A stretch of DNA of 64,000 bases, from assembly GCF_013363755.1 (NCBI RefSeq), contig NZ_CP054840.1, forward strand, positions 1,543,501 to 1,607,500, in the 5' to 3' direction. A program made the translations under genes and the position numbers. Positions 47,414 through 61,680 of this stretch are shown here, one piece after another. This DNA is from Comamonas antarctica (GTDB lineage Bacteria > Pseudomonadota > Gammaproteobacteria > Burkholderiales > Burkholderiaceae_C). The stretch's first letter is position 1; every line of letters begins with the position of its first letter. Under the pieces are notes generated by a model. The model did not search any database, was not told the origin of the DNA, and worked only from the letters and a program-made list of their open reading frames with translations.

Positions 47414-48562
47414 CTACAACTCTTCCACGCGCCGTGCCGGATAGCTGTCCCAGCTCTGGCAGCCGGGACAATGCCAGAAATGCTGGCGCGCCTCGAAGCC
47501 GCAGGCCGCGCAGCGATAGCGTGTCAGCGGCTTGCTCGCATGTTCGAGCGCGCGCTGCACGGCGGGGTGGTGTTCTTCCTCGGCAAAAGGCTCGTCCGCG
47601 AGCCAGCGCGTGGCGGCCACCAGCGAGGGCTCCTTGCCCAGATGCTCGACATAGCGCTGGCGTCCGGGAGCGTCGGGCTTGCCGGCATCGAGCGCCACCA
47701 GCGCCTGCAGCAAATCCAGCGAGGGCGAGCGCAGGTATTGCGCTTCGAGCCACGGCCGGATCGGCGCATCGGGAAGTGTCTGGGCGATCTCGGGCAACAA
47801 GCCGGCGGCGAGCGGCAGTGCGTTGGGGCTTTTCTCGGCCAGTGCCTGCAAGGTGGTCCAAGCCTGCGCGGTCTGACCCAGACGGTGTTGCAGCCTGGCC
47901 AGATCGATCTGCGGGCGTCCGGCGGCCGGGGCCAGCAGCAGTGCCTGCTGGTACTGTGCCATGGCGGCTTCGAGCTGGCCGCTCGCAGCCAGCACATCGG
48001 CACCTTCGCACAGATAGTGCGCCAGGCGCACGCTGAAATCGCCCTGGCGCGCGGTCTGCATGCGGTGGGCAATGTCGCTGGCCTGCTTCCAATCGCGCGA
48101 GCGTTCATAGATGGCAAGCAACGCAAGCCGGGCCTCGGCCTCGTAGCTCGTGCCTTCGAGGCGGCGCAGTGCGTCCTCCGCGCGGTCGAGCAGTCCTGCC
48201 TTGAGGAAGTCGAGCGCAAGCGCATGCTGGGCGCGGTCGCGGTCAGGCCGGGTCAGGTCGCCGCGCGACAGCAGGTGCTCATGCACGCGCACCGCGCGGT
48301 TGTACTCGCCGCGGCGGCGGAACAGATTGCCCAGTGCGAAATGCAGCTCCGACGTGTCGGGGTCGTTTTGCACCGCCTCGATGAAGGCATCGATGGCCTT
48401 GTCCTGCTGCTCATTGAGCAGGAAGTTCAGTCCCTTGAAGTAAGCCTTGGGGGCGCTGCGGTTTTCCGCGCGCATCTGCCGGGCATCGAAGCGTGAGGCC
48501 AGCCAGCCCAGCACGAAGGCAAGCGGCAAACCCAGCAGGATCCAGTTGAGATCAAATTCCAT
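47414..48562 (-). CDS. lapB: Lipopolysaccharide assembly protein LapB
   Basis: The 382-residue protein has an N-terminal membrane anchor (about residues 7-23), a tetratricopeptide-repeat region (about 45-340, including FALGNLFRRRGEYNRAVRVHE) and a C-terminal rubredoxin-like zinc domain with CAACGFEARQHFWHCPGC. LapB binds FtsH and LpxC and controls lipid-A synthesis. Its start overlaps lapA by 11 nt, as in other proteobacteria. Confidence 0.93.
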   Translation of the reverse strand: MEFDLNWILLGLPLAFVLGWLASRFDARQMRAENRSAPKAYFKGLNFLLNEQQDKAIDAFIEAVQNDPDTSELHFALGNLFRRRGEYNRAVRVHEHLLSRGDLTRPDRDRAQHALALDFLKAGLLDRAEDALRRLEGTSYEAEARLALLAIYERSRDWKQASDIAHRMQTARQGDFSVRLAHYLCEGADVLAASGQLEAAMAQYQQALLLAPAAGRPQIDLARLQHRLGQTAQAWTTLQALAEKSPNALPLAAGLLPEIAQTLPDAPIRPWLEAQYLRSPSLDLLQALVALDAGKPDAPGRQRYVEHLGKEPSLVAATRWLADEPFAEEEHHPAVQRALEHASKPLTRYRCAACGFEARQHFWHCPGCQSWDSYPARRVEEL

Positions 48563-48866
48563 GGAGATCGTGCGGAGGCAGGGAGGGCGCGGGTGCTGCC
48601 GGGGCTTCGGCAGATGCAGGCGCTGTCGCCGCTGCGGGCTGCGCGGCGCGCTGTGCGGCGCTGCGGTGCTTGAGCCAGCGCGGCACCATGCCCAGCACCC
48701 CGGCAACGAGCCCGGCGGCAAACGCCGTGAGCACGATCAGCACCTGCGGTGCGGTCCATTGGGTGCCGAAGAAGAAATGCACCGTGGCGTTTTGCTGATT
48801 GTTCAACGCAAAGGCGAACAGCGTAAAAAAAATGGCCGCCTTGAGCAGCCACAGGATGTATTTCAT
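48552..48866 (-). CDS. lapA: LapA family lipopolysaccharide assembly protein
   Basis: The 104-residue protein has two membrane spans (about residues 5-22 and 40-60) with ALNNQQNATVHFFFGTQWTAPQVLIV between them, the LapA (YciS) pattern. The Ala/Pro tail is unconserved. It lies between ihfB and lapB, overlapping lapB by 11 nt, and acts with it in the inner membrane. Confidence 0.9.
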   Translation of the reverse strand: MKYILWLLKAAIFFTLFAFALNNQQNATVHFFFGTQWTAPQVLIVLTAFAAGLVAGVLGMVPRWLKHRSAAQRAAQPAAATAPASAEAPAAPAPSLPPHDLHGI

Positions 48867-48926
48867 GCAATCCCTTCGTGACGGCCTGATTCTATAGGCC
48901 TTGTTTCCACTCTGGGGCTTGCAGGT

Positions 48927-49274
48927 TCAAGGCTGGTGGCTGTTGCGCTGTGCCGGCAAAGAGGCCAGGGCTTGGGCACCGCCGAGTTCGGTGGTGCGCT
49001 GGTCCACGGCTTCGCGCAGGGCCTTGCCGGGCTTGAAGTGGGGCACGCGCTTTTGCGGAATGTGCACGGCCTCGCCGCTGCGCGGATTGCGGCCCATGCG
49101 CGCGAGGCGGTGGTTGATGGAGAAACTGCCAAAGCCACGGATTTCAATGCGCTGCCCGCGCACCAGGGCATCGCCCACCGCATCCAGGATGGTCTTGACG
49201 GCAAGCTCGGCGTCGCGTTGCGTCAATTGGCCGAAACGCGCGGCCAGTTCTTCGACGAGATCAGAGCGGGTCAT
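48927..49274 (-). CDS. ihfB: Integration host factor subunit beta
   Basis: The 115-residue DNA-bending protein has the HU/IHF fold: [28 protein letters not shown] and [24 protein letters not shown], the beta-arm with the Pro that enters the minor groove. It has about 15 extra C-terminal residues ([12 protein letters not shown]) compared with E. coli. The ATG at 49274 is the standard start; a TTG three codons upstream is unlikely. rpsA-ihfB is the usual order. Confidence 0.95.
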   Translation of the reverse strand: MTRSDLVEELAARFGQLTQRDAELAVKTILDAVGDALVRGQRIEIRGFGSFSINHRLARMGRNPRSGEAVHIPQKRVPHFKPGKALREAVDQRTTELGGAQALASLPAQRNSHQP

Positions 49275-49316
49275 CGAAAGCAAATCCAGTTAGCACCGGG
49301 ACAACCGGTTTTGAAG

Positions 49317-49349
49317 AAAAAAGCGGCGGGCGCCATAAGCGCCCGCCGC
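49317..49349 (-). terminator. Terminator between rpsA and ihfB
   Basis: GCGGCGGGCGC (49323-49333) pairs with GCGCCCGCCGC (49339-49349) around CATAA, with six U following on the minus strand. It lies 65 nt after rpsA and would lower readthrough to ihfB. Confidence 0.85.
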
Positions 49350-49413
49350 ATCCAACTCAAGCCTTGCGGCAGGAGCTCAGGCATCACGAGGTGGCACCTG
49401 ACGCTCCCGCGCT

Positions 49414-51099
<1,686 letters not shown>

Positions 51100-51250
51100 G
51101 TATTTCCTTGGCCGCAAACAGGTTTCCGGGAGCACGATTGCCCACGTTTTTAAGACTGCTTGCGGAGGTTGCGGACGGGTCCGCAGGCTATAGTTAAAGA
51201 CCCTCTGCCATTCGCTAGCCCGGGCGAAAAAGCGGCACAGGGGACTGGTT

Positions 51251-53260
51251 TCAACCTTTGAAGGGTTGTCGCTGCTGCCACCAGTGCAGCACCTGTTCGA
51301 CCACCTGTTCGATGGAAAGTTCAGAGCTGTCGAGGGACAGTGCGTCTGGTGCGGGCTTGAGCGGTGCCACGCTGCGCAGCATGTCGCGCGCGTCGCGTGC
51401 TTCAAGGTCAGCACGAAGCGCGGTTATGTTAGCCGAAATTCCTTTGGAAATCAACTGTTTATACCTTCTCGCAGCACGGCATTCGGCTGAAGCGATCAGG
51501 TAGACCTTGAGCGGCGCCGCGGGAAAGATCACCGTGCCCATGTCGCGGCCATCGGCCACCAGGCCGGGCAGGCGCTGAAAGTTCAGCTGCAGCGACACCA
51601 GCGCCGCGCGCACCGCGGGCAGTGCCGAGACGCGCGAAGCGTCCATGCCGGCGGTCTCGCTGCGGATCGCGTGGCCAATGTCCTCGTCGCCCAGCAGGAT
51701 CTGCTGCGTGGCGGTGAAGCGGATCGGCAGCGTGCGCACCAGCGCCGCGATCTCTTCTTCGTGCACCGGGTCGATGGCAATGCCGGCGCGATGCGCCGCC
51801 AGGCCCGCAATCCGGTAGAGCGCGCCCGAGTCCAGGATGCCATAGCCCAGGCGCTGCGCGACTTCGGCGGCAATCGTGCCCTTGCCCGACGCCGTCGGCC
51901 CGTCGATGCAGATCACCGGAATGCGCTCGCGCGGCGTCTCGCAGACCGAGAACAGCGCCTCGAAATAATCGGGAAAGGTCTTGGCCACGCATTTCGGGTC
52001 TTCGATGCGCACCGGAAGCTGCTGCGGATTGAACGCGGCCAGCGAAAAACACATCGCGACGCGATGGTCGTCATAGGTATGGATGCTGGCCGCGCGCCAA
52101 TCGGCGGGCCGGGCCGGCGGCGTCACACGCAGATAGTCCGCGCCTTCTTCCACGCTCGCGCCCAGCTTGCGCAGCTCGCAGGCCATGGCCGCAATGCGGT
52201 CGGTTTCCTTGACGCGCCAACTGGCGATGTTGCGCAGCGTGGTGGTTCCCTCGGCATACAGCGCCATCACGCCCAGCGTCATGGCCGCATCGGGAATGTG
52301 GTTGCAATCCAGATCAATGGCCTGCAGCGGCCAGCGTCCGCGCCGCACCTGCAGCCAGTTCGGGCCGCTCTCGATCTCGGCGCCCATGGCTTGCGCGGCT
52401 TCGACGAAGCGGATGTCGCCCTGGATGGACTGCGCGCCCACGCCCAGGATGCGCACGCCGGGACCCGCGGCAATCGCCCCCAGTGCAATGAAATAGCTGG
52501 CGGAAGACGCATCGGCTTCGACATGGATCTCCCCGGGCGAGCGGTAGCGGCTGCCGGCGGGAATCTGAAAGCGCTGCCAGTTATCGTTGCGCACCGCGAT
52601 GCCGAAGCGCGCGAGCAGCTCCAGCGTGATGTGGATATAGGGCTTGGAGATCAGCTCGCCGACGACTTCGATGGTGATGTCCTGCGCGGCCGCGCGCAGC
52701 GGCAGCGCCATCAGCAGCGAGGTGAGGAACTGGCTGGAGACGTCGCCGCGCACCTGGATCGGCGCCTGCACCGCTGCGGCGCGGAAGTCGGCGGGCGCGA
52801 TGCGCAGCGGCGGATAGCCGTCGTTGCCCAGGTAGTCGATGCTGCAGCCCAGCTGGCGCAGGCCATCGACCAGGTCGCCGATCGGACGCTCGTGCATGCG
52901 CGGCACGCCGCTGAGCGTGAATTCGCCGCCCAGCAGTGCAAGCGCCGCCGTGAGTGGACGCATGGCCGTGCCCGCGTTGCCCAGGAACAGCTCGGCCGCC
53001 GTGCCTGGGGGCAGCGCGCCGCCGATGCCAGTGATGCGCAGGCTGTCGCCCTCGCGCTCGAGCCTGCAGCCGATCTGCTCCAGCGCCGTGAGCATGACGC
53101 GCGTGTCGTCGGAATCGAGCAGGTCGTGTACCTGCGTCGTGCCTTCGCTCAGCGCCGCCAGCAGCAGAACGCGGTTGGAGATGCTTTTCGAGCCCGGCAG
53201 GCGGACTTCGCCCCCGGCCGAGGCCAGGGCGGGGATATCGAGGAATTCGGTCTGGAACAT
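51251..53260 (-). CDS. aroA: Fused EPSP synthase and cytidylate kinase
   Basis: The 669-residue protein joins AroA (about residues 1-440) and Cmk (about 445-669). The first part has [36 protein letters not shown] and [13 protein letters not shown], and makes EPSP from shikimate 3-phosphate and PEP. The second starts at about 447 with [23 protein letters not shown], the kinase P-loop, and phosphorylates CMP. In many bacteria aroA and cmk are adjacent separate genes in this operon, so a fusion is easily explained. The start at 53260 gives [10 protein letters not shown]. It lies 22 nt after tyrA. Confidence 0.93.
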   Translation of the reverse strand: MFQTEFLDIPALASAGGEVRLPGSKSISNRVLLLAALSEGTTQVHDLLDSDDTRVMLTALEQIGCRLEREGDSLRITGIGGALPPGTAAELFLGNAGTAMRPLTAALALLGGEFTLSGVPRMHERPIGDLVDGLRQLGCSIDYLGNDGYPPLRIAPADFRAAAVQAPIQVRGDVSSQFLTSLLMALPLRAAAQDITIEVVGELISKPYIHITLELLARFGIAVRNDNWQRFQIPAGSRYRSPGEIHVEADASSASYFIALGAIAAGPGVRILGVGAQSIQGDIRFVEAAQAMGAEIESGPNWLQVRRGRWPLQAIDLDCNHIPDAAMTLGVMALYAEGTTTLRNIASWRVKETDRIAAMACELRKLGASVEEGADYLRVTPPARPADWRAASIHTYDDHRVAMCFSLAAFNPQQLPVRIEDPKCVAKTFPDYFEALFSVCETPRERIPVICIDGPTASGKGTIAAEVAQRLGYGILDSGALYRIAGLAAHRAGIAIDPVHEEEIAALVRTLPIRFTATQQILLGDEDIGHAIRSETAGMDASRVSALPAVRAALVSLQLNFQRLPGLVADGRDMGTVIFPAAPLKVYLIASAECRAARRYKQLISKGISANITALRADLEARDARDMLRSVAPLKPAPDALSLDSSELSIEQVVEQVLHWWQQRQPFKG

Positions 53261-53282
53261 GGCGCCTTTGCAGCGTGCGGGC

Positions 53283-54266
53283 TCAGGCGCCCTGGAAATG
53301 GGGGGAATGGGCGGGTGCGCCCGCGCGGCTCTCGCCGGAGCCGGCCGCGCCTGAGCCGGCCGCGCCTGTACCGGCCGTGCCTGTACCGGCCGCACCTGAG
53401 CCGGCCGCACCCATGCGCCAGCCCGCGCGTGCGGCGCTGGCCAGCGTGAGCCGGTCCTGCAGGCCCTGGGCATCGCCGGCTTGCATCAGTTCCTCGAGGT
53501 TCTGCAGCGCCGCGCGGAACTGCGCCGACTGGGCCAGCACCTGTTCGCGGTTGGCCATCAGGATGTCGCGCCAGATCTGCGGATTGCCGCCGGCAATGCG
53601 CGTGAAGTCGCGGAACCCGGGGCCCGCCAGCGCCAGCGTGGCGTCGGCATCCGGCTGGGTCAGCACGCTCTGCATCATGGCAAACGCCAGCAGGTGCGGC
53701 AGATGGCTCACGGTGGCCAGCGTCGCGTCATGCGCCTCGGGCGACATGCTGTGCACGTTGCAGCCCAGTGCCTGCCAGATGCGGCGCGCCTGCTCCAACT
53801 GCACGGTCAGCGTGCGCTCGGTAGGGGTGAGCACCACATGGCTGCCGACGTAGAGGTCGGCCTCGGCATGCTCGACGCCCGCGACTTCCTTGCCGGTGAT
53901 CGGATGGGCCGGCACGAAGGAGCCGATCCGGTCGCGCAGTCCCGAGCGCGCGGCCTGCACCACGTCGGCCTTGGTCGAGCCCACATCCATGATGAGCATC
54001 TGCGGAGTGACCAGATGCCGGATGGACTTGAGCGTCGCTTCGGTCGAAGCCACGGGCACGGCCAGCAGCACGATGTCCGCACCCGCGGCGGCCAGCAGCG
54101 CCGACGGCGCTTCGACGTCGATCACACCCAGCTGGCGCGCGCGTTCGGTGGTCGACGGCGACTTGCTGTAGCCGACCACGCGCTTGACCAAGCCGGCCTT
54201 CTTCAGAGCCAGCGCAAACGATCCGCCCATCAGGCCGCAGCCGATGAGCCCCAGTTGTTCAAACAT
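53283..54266 (-). CDS. tyrA: Prephenate dehydrogenase
   Basis: The 327-residue enzyme converts prephenate and NAD(P) to 4-hydroxyphenylpyruvate for tyrosine. [17 protein letters not shown] is the nucleotide-binding loop, followed by [10 protein letters not shown] and [16 protein letters not shown]. No chorismate mutase domain is present. The C-terminal tail from about residue 284 to 309 is encoded by five 15-bp tandem repeats and reads Gly-Ala/Thr-Gly; it is not part of the family fold. It follows pheA by 45 nt. Confidence 0.94.
   Translation of the reverse strand: MFEQLGLIGCGLMGGSFALALKKAGLVKRVVGYSKSPSTTERARQLGVIDVEAPSALLAAAGADIVLLAVPVASTEATLKSIRHLVTPQMLIMDVGSTKADVVQAARSGLRDRIGSFVPAHPITGKEVAGVEHAEADLYVGSHVVLTPTERTLTVQLEQARRIWQALGCNVHSMSPEAHDATLATVSHLPHLLAFAMMQSVLTQPDADATLALAGPGFRDFTRIAGGNPQIWRDILMANREQVLAQSAQFRAALQNLEELMQAGDAQGLQDRLTLASAARAGWRMGAAGSGAAGTGTAGTGAAGSGAAGSGESRAGAPAHSPHFQGA
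53341..53415. repeat. 15-bp tandem repeat in the tyrA tail
   Basis: Five units of CCGGCCGCGCCTGAG type (53341, 53356, 53371, 53386, 53401) differ at a few bases. They encode Gly/Ala/Ser/Thr repeats at the TyrA C-terminus. Because 15 is a multiple of three, copy-number change would keep frame. Confidence 0.9.
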
Positions 54267-54311
54267 CCACAGACTCCGGCGACGGCAGGGGAAAGAGGCC
54301 AGGCATGCGCA

Positions 54312-55412
54312 TCATGCCGGCGTGGGGTAGGCGCCCAGCATCTTGTAGAACGCGCACAGGCCCTGCAGTTCCGCGAGCGCCTTGGCCACATGCGGCTCGC
54401 TCGGGTGGCCTGCCAGGTCGATATAGAAGTAGTACTCCCACTGGCCGGTGCGCGCGGGGCGCGACTCGAAGCGCGTCATCGACACGCCGTGCGTCTTGAG
54501 CGGCACCAGCAGGTCGTGCACGGCGCCGGGGCGGTTGGGCACGGAAATGATCAGGCTGGTCGAATCCTTGCCCGTCGCCTGTGGCATGGCCAGCGTCTGC
54601 GGCAGGCAGATGATGGCGAAGCGCGTGCGGTTGTAGGCTTCGTCCTGGATCGCATGGGCCACGGTATGCAGGCCGAACTGCTGCGCCGCGCGCTCGCCGG
54701 CGAGGCCGGCCCAGCTCGGGTTCAGCGAGGCCAGGCGTGCGCCCTCGGCATTGCTGTCGACCGGGCGGCGCTCGGCATGCGGCAGGTGCTTGGACAACCA
54801 GCCCTGGCACTGCGCCAGCGCCTGCGGGTGCGCGACCACGACCTCGATGCCGTCCAGCGAGTTGCTCAGCCGCAGCAGGTTGTGGCGGATCAGCAGGCTG
54901 ACCTCGCCGACCACATGGCAGGGCGTGTGCAGGAACATGTCGAGCGAGCGCGTGACCACGCCTTCGGTCGAGTTCTCGACGCCGACCACGCCGTACTGGG
55001 CGCTGCCCGCGGCCGTGGCGTGGAACACCTCGTCGAAGTTGGCGCAATACATCAGGTCGGCGGCGCCGCCGAAATAGTCGACCGCGGCCTGCTCGCAGAA
55101 GGTCCCTGCCGGGCCGAGCACCGCCACGCGCTGGGGCGACTCCAGCGCCAGGCAGGCGGACATGATCTCGCGCCAGATGGCCGAGACGTGCGTGGCCTTC
55201 AGCGGGCCGGGGTTGGCGGCCTCGATCTTCTGGATGACCTGGGCCACGCGGTCGGGCCGGAAGAACGGTGTGCCTTCGCGTTTCTTGACTTCACCGACCT
55301 GCTCGGCAACGCGCGCGCGCTGGTTGACCAGCGACAGCAGCTGTTGGTCGATGCTGTCGATCTGCTGGCGCAGGTCGGCGAGGTCGGGCGAGGCTTGGGG
55401 CGTGTTGATCAC
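54312..55412 (-). CDS. pheA: Chorismate mutase/prephenate dehydratase (P-protein)
   Basis: The 366-residue protein has an N-terminal chorismate mutase (about residues 10-95, with LRQQIDSIDQQLLSLVNQRA), a dehydratase domain (about 97-275, VAVLGPAGTFCEQAA, GVVGVENSTEGVVTRSLD and AYNRTRFAI) and a C-terminal ACT domain with ESRPARTGQWEYYFYIDLAGH for phenylalanine feedback. I chose GTG at 55412, which has GAGAG 7 nt before it and lies 10 nt after serC. An ATG at 55448 is in frame but overlaps serC and lacks a Shine-Dalgarno sequence. Confidence 0.93.
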   Translation of the reverse strand: MINTPQASPDLADLRQQIDSIDQQLLSLVNQRARVAEQVGEVKKREGTPFFRPDRVAQVIQKIEAANPGPLKATHVSAIWREIMSACLALESPQRVAVLGPAGTFCEQAAVDYFGGAADLMYCANFDEVFHATAAGSAQYGVVGVENSTEGVVTRSLDMFLHTPCHVVGEVSLLIRHNLLRLSNSLDGIEVVVAHPQALAQCQGWLSKHLPHAERRPVDSNAEGARLASLNPSWAGLAGERAAQQFGLHTVAHAIQDEAYNRTRFAIICLPQTLAMPQATGKDSTSLIISVPNRPGAVHDLLVPLKTHGVSMTRFESRPARTGQWEYYFYIDLAGHPSEPHVAKALAELQGLCAFYKMLGAYPTPA

Positions 55413-55422
55413 AGAGTGTCTC

Positions 55423-56532
55423 TCAGGCGTGTTGTTGTTCGAAGGCATGCATGTAGTCGACCAGCGCCTGGACGCCGGCCAGCGGCATGGCGTTGTAGAT
55501 GCTCGCGCGCATGCCGCCCACCGACTTGTGGCCCTTGAGCTGCAGCAAGCCGCGCTCCTTGGCGCCGGCCAGGAAAGCGTCGTTGAGCGCCTCGTTGCGC
55601 AGGAAGAACGGGATGTTCATGCGCGAGCGGCAGTTGGCTGCGACCTTGTTCACATACAGCTGCGACTGGTCGATGCTGCGGTACAGCAGCTCGGCCTTGG
55701 CGATGTTGCGCTGCTCCATTGCGGCAATGCCGGACAGCTCGCCTTCGCGCTGGCGCTTGAGCCACTGGAAGGTCAGGCCGGCGACGTAGATGCCCCAGGT
55801 CGGCGGCGTGTTGAACATCGACTGGTTATCGGCCACGATCTTGTAGTCAAATGCACTGGGGCACACGGGCAGGGCATGGCCGAGCAGGTCTTCGCGCACG
55901 ACGACGATGGTGAGCCCGGCCGGGCCGATGTTCTTCTGCGCACCGCCAAAGGCCAGGCCGACGCGGCTCCAGTCGACCGGACGCGAAGCCACCTGCGAGG
56001 AGAAGTCGATGACCAGCGGGGCATCGGAGCCCAGCGCCTTCAGGTCGGGCAGCTCATGGAACTCGACGCCATGGATGGTCTCGTTGGTGCACAGGTGCAC
56101 ATAGCTTGCGCCGCGGCTCAGGTCCCAGCTGGAGGTCGGCGGGATCGCGGTGAAGTTGCTGTCTTCGGCGCTGGCCGCGACATGCGCCTCGGACACATAC
56201 TTGCGCGCCTCCTTGAGCGACTTCTGGCTCCAGCTGCCGGTCAGCACGAAGTCCGCCGTGCCCAGGTGCGCCAGGTTCATCGGCACGATGGCATTCTCGG
56301 CAAGCCCGCCGCCCTGCATGAACAGGATCTTGAAGTTCGCCGGAACCGCCAGCAGCTCGCGCAGGTCGGCTTCGGCCTGCTCGTAGATCGACATGAACTC
56401 CTTGCCGCGGTGGCTCATTTCCATCACGCCCATGCCGCTGCCGTGCCAGTCGAGCATCTCGGAAGCCGCCAGTTCCAGGACTTCGGCGGGAATGGCGGCG
56501 GGGCCGGCGGAAAAGTTGTACGGACGGTTCAT
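55423..56532 (-). CDS. serC: Phosphoserine aminotransferase
   Basis: The 369-residue PLP enzyme makes 3-phosphoserine from 3-phosphohydroxypyruvate, and also acts in pyridoxal phosphate synthesis. [15 protein letters not shown] is the usual start, and the PLP lysine is K200 in [12 protein letters not shown]. It begins the serC-pheA-tyrA-aroA-cmk-rpsA series and follows gyrA by 88 nt. Confidence 0.96.
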   Translation of the reverse strand: MNRPYNFSAGPAAIPAEVLELAASEMLDWHGSGMGVMEMSHRGKEFMSIYEQAEADLRELLAVPANFKILFMQGGGLAENAIVPMNLAHLGTADFVLTGSWSQKSLKEARKYVSEAHVAASAEDSNFTAIPPTSSWDLSRGASYVHLCTNETIHGVEFHELPDLKALGSDAPLVIDFSSQVASRPVDWSRVGLAFGGAQKNIGPAGLTIVVVREDLLGHALPVCPSAFDYKIVADNQSMFNTPPTWGIYVAGLTFQWLKRQREGELSGIAAMEQRNIAKAELLYRSIDQSQLYVNKVAANCRSRMNIPFFLRNEALNDAFLAGAKERGLLQLKGHKSVGGMRASIYNAMPLAGVQALVDYMHAFEQQHA

Positions 56533-56620
56533 GGTGTCTGCGTGCGGCGTTCGGCCGCGTACTTTGCGGGAGGGGGAAACAGGCACGCCGGCAATGCCGG
56601 CGTGTTCGGAGTGGGGCGGA

Positions 56621-59317
<2,697 letters not shown>

Positions 59318-59544
59318 TGAGTGCGACTTTGACGGCAAGGGAGGCTCATTTTAGAGTCATTGGGCTGTAGTTGCTGCGCAACATATCCTGGGAATTACGC
59401 TTTTGTCGCGCGCAGCCCACCGCCGAGCCCGCCGCATTCGCATGTTACGTATGGCACAATCATTTCCAACGTTCTTGGTGATGGCCACTAATGACGTCCA
59501 CAGATTCGCAGCGCTGCTGTGACTTTTTCCCCAAGAGGAGAACC

Positions 59545-60201
59545 ATGAAGAAACTGAACAAAGTAGCGATGTTGTTTGCCTGCGCTGCACTGGCAACGGC
59601 TGCCGGCGCTCAAGTCAAGGCTGCCAATGGCGGCAATGTCATCGACAACTGGCAAAACGGCACCAGCGAGCTGGTCTGGAAGAACGGCACGAACGAACTG
59701 TGCTGGCGCGATACCAACTGGACCCCCGCAACGGCTGCTGCCAACTGCGACGGCGCCCTGCAACCCCCGGCACCCGCACCCGTGGTCGCTCCTGCGCCCG
59801 CACCGGCTCCCGCACCTGCACCGGCACCCGCTCCTGCAGTCGCATCGAAGGTGACCTACGCTGCTGACGCGTTCTTCGACTTCGACAAGTCCGTGCTGAA
59901 GCCTGCTGGCCGCGAAAAGCTGGACGACCTGATCTCCAAGGTCAAGGGCGTGAACCTGGAAGTCATCATTGCCGTGGGTCACACCGACTCCATCGGTACC
60001 GATGCCTACAACCAGAAGCTGTCGGTGCGCCGTTCCGAAGCCGTGAAGGCTTACCTGGTGTCGAAGGGCATCGAAAAGAACCGCGTCTACACTGAAGGCA
60101 AGGGCGAGAAGCAGCCCGTGGCCGACAACCGTACGGCCGAAGGCCGCGCGAAGAACCGCCGCGTGGAAATCGAAGTGGTGGGCACCCGCGCCGCTCAGTA
60201 A
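59545..60201 (+). CDS. OmpA family outer-membrane protein
   Basis: The 218-residue protein has a signal peptide (MKKLNKVAMLFACAALATAAGAQ), a short N-terminal region with WKNGTNELCW, an Ala-Pro repeat linker (about residues 75-98) and a C-terminal OmpA peptidoglycan-binding domain (about 105-215) with VGHTDSIGTDAYNQKLSVRRSEAVKAYL. There is no beta-barrel, so it probably anchors the outer membrane to the wall. GAGGAG precedes the ATG. A terminator follows. The 206-bp spacer to divergent gyrA shows no clear promoter to me. Confidence 0.9.
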   Translation: MKKLNKVAMLFACAALATAAGAQVKAANGGNVIDNWQNGTSELVWKNGTNELCWRDTNWTPATAAANCDGALQPPAPAPVVAPAPAPAPAPAPAPAPAVASKVTYAADAFFDFDKSVLKPAGREKLDDLISKVKGVNLEVIIAVGHTDSIGTDAYNQKLSVRRSEAVKAYLVSKGIEKNRVYTEGKGEKQPVADNRTAEGRAKNRRVEIEVVGTRAAQ

Positions 60202-60218
60202 TCTCCGGATTACTCTGA

Positions 60219-60245
60219 AAAAGCCCCGGAGACGGGGCTTTTTTT
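60219..60245 (+). terminator. Rho-independent terminator after OmpA-like gene
   Basis: AAGCCCCG (60221-60228) and CGGGGCTT (60233-60240) pair around GAGA, with five more T. It separates the ompA-like gene from ubiG. Confidence 0.92.
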
Positions 60246-60283
60246 ATGCCCCAGCCCATCTTCAGCGTGAAGGAAAAGCACCG

Positions 60284-60997
60284 ATGCAAGACGCGATCAA
60301 TGTCGACCCGGCCGAACTGGCCAAGTTCTCCGATCTGGCCCACCACTGGTGGGATCCGGAAAGCGAATTCAAGCCGCTGCACCAGATCAATCCGCTGCGT
60401 CTGGAGTGGATCAACGGCATTGCGCCGCTGCATGATCTCGATGTGCTGGACGTCGGCTGCGGCGGCGGCATCCTCGCCGATGCGATGGCGCGCAAGGGGG
60501 CCGTGGTGACCGGTATCGACCTGGCCACCAAGTCGCTGCGCGTGGCGCAGTTGCATGCGCTCGAAGCCGAGACCCCGCGCATCCGCTACGAGGAAGTCGC
60601 CGTCGAGGCGCTGGCCGCGCGCCAGCCCGCGAGCTTCGATGTAGTGACCTGCATGGAAATGCTGGAACATGTACCCGACCCGGAATCGGTGGTCAGAGCC
60701 TGCGCGGACCTGGTCAAGCCGGGCGGATGGGTGTTTTTTTCCACCTTGAATAGAAACGTGAAATCTTTTGCGCAAGCAATTGTTGCAGCCGAATACTTGC
60801 TCAATCTGCTGCCGCGTGGTACGCATGAGTACGCCAAGATGATCCGGCCCAGCGAACTGGCCGGCTACTGCCGCACGGCGGGCCTGAATGTGCTCTATGC
60901 CAAGGGCTTGCAGCACAACCCGCTCACGGGCCGCTATTGGCTCAGCGCCGATACCAGCGTCAACTACATGATTGCCACGCAAAGGCCGGCGCAATGA
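60284..60997 (+). CDS. ubiG: Ubiquinone biosynthesis O-methyltransferase
   Basis: The 237-residue SAM-dependent methyltransferase makes both O-methylations of ubiquinone. It has FSDLAHHWWDPESEFKPLHQINPLRLEW, VLDVGCGGGILADAMA and LEHVPDPESVVRACADLVKPGG, all typical of UbiG. Its stop overlaps the gph ATG (ATGA). ubiG-gph is a common proteobacterial pair. Confidence 0.95.
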   Translation: MQDAINVDPAELAKFSDLAHHWWDPESEFKPLHQINPLRLEWINGIAPLHDLDVLDVGCGGGILADAMARKGAVVTGIDLATKSLRVAQLHALEAETPRIRYEEVAVEALAARQPASFDVVTCMEMLEHVPDPESVVRACADLVKPGGWVFFSTLNRNVKSFAQAIVAAEYLLNLLPRGTHEYAKMIRPSELAGYCRTAGLNVLYAKGLQHNPLTGRYWLSADTSVNYMIATQRPAQ

Positions 60998-61668
60998 ACC
61001 GAGGATTCCCAGGCATCAAGGCCGTACTGTTCGATCTCGACGGTACCTTGATCGACAGTGCCCCCGACCTCGGCGCGGCGGCCGACCAGATGCGCGTGGC
61101 GCGCGGCCTGCCGTCTCTGCCGCTGGCGCAGTACCGTCCCATGGCTGGCGCCGGCGCGCGCGGCATGCTGGGCGTGGCCTTCGGCATCACTCCTGACACG
61201 CCCGACTACGATGTGCTGCGCGAAGAGTTCTTCCGCAACTACGAATTGCGCATGACGCAGACCACCTATGCCTTCGACGGCATTGCGCAATTGCTGGCCG
61301 ATATCGAGGCGCGCGGCCTGGCGTGGGGCATCGTGACGAACAAATCCGCGCGCTTCACCGACCCCTTGACGCGCGCCATGCCGCTGCTCAAGAGTGCGCG
61401 CGCCGTGGTCAGCGGCGATACCACGCCGCACTCCAAGCCCCATCCCGAGCCGCTGTTCGAAGCCGCCCGCCGCCTTGCATTGCCGCCCGAAGCCTGCATC
61501 TATGTCGGTGACGACGAACGCGACATCGTGGCCGGCCGCGCCGCCGGCATGAAAACGGTGGCCGCACTCTACGGCTACCTCGGCGCCGTCGACACCACCG
61601 AACACTGGGGCGCCGACGCTGCAATTAAATACCCCCACGAGCTCTTGCAATGGCTCGATGTGGCCTAA
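60994..61668 (+). CDS. gph: Phosphoglycolate phosphatase (HAD family)
   Basis: The 224-residue HAD hydrolase has the nucleophile motif FDLDGTLIDSAPDL, the Thr/Asn loop VTNKSARF, the Lys in SKPHPEP and the acidic YVGDDERDI motif. It clears 2-phosphoglycolate arising from DNA repair or side reactions. It is coupled to ubiG by a 4-nt overlap. The ssrA promoter lies in its last codons. Confidence 0.9.
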   Translation: MNRGFPGIKAVLFDLDGTLIDSAPDLGAAADQMRVARGLPSLPLAQYRPMAGAGARGMLGVAFGITPDTPDYDVLREEFFRNYELRMTQTTYAFDGIAQLLADIEARGLAWGIVTNKSARFTDPLTRAMPLLKSARAVVSGDTTPHSKPHPEPLFEAARRLALPPEACIYVGDDERDIVAGRAAGMKTVAALYGYLGAVDTTEHWGADAAIKYPHELLQWLDVA

Positions 61669-61671
61669 AAT
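61645..61671 (+). promoter_or_regulatory. Promoter of ssrA inside the end of gph
   Basis: TTGCAA (61645-61650) and TAAAAT (61666-61671) are 15 bp apart, slightly short for sigma-70. The -10 box includes the gph stop codon TAA. The RNA start at 61681 is 9 bp after the box. Confidence 0.6.
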
Positions 61672-61680
61672 GTGAGTCAT

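Noticed and set aside
53261..53473. N-terminal extension of AroA-Cmk
   Set aside because: It overlaps the end of tyrA and its repeat and reads Arg-Pro-Val-Gln; the family starts at the ATG at 53260.
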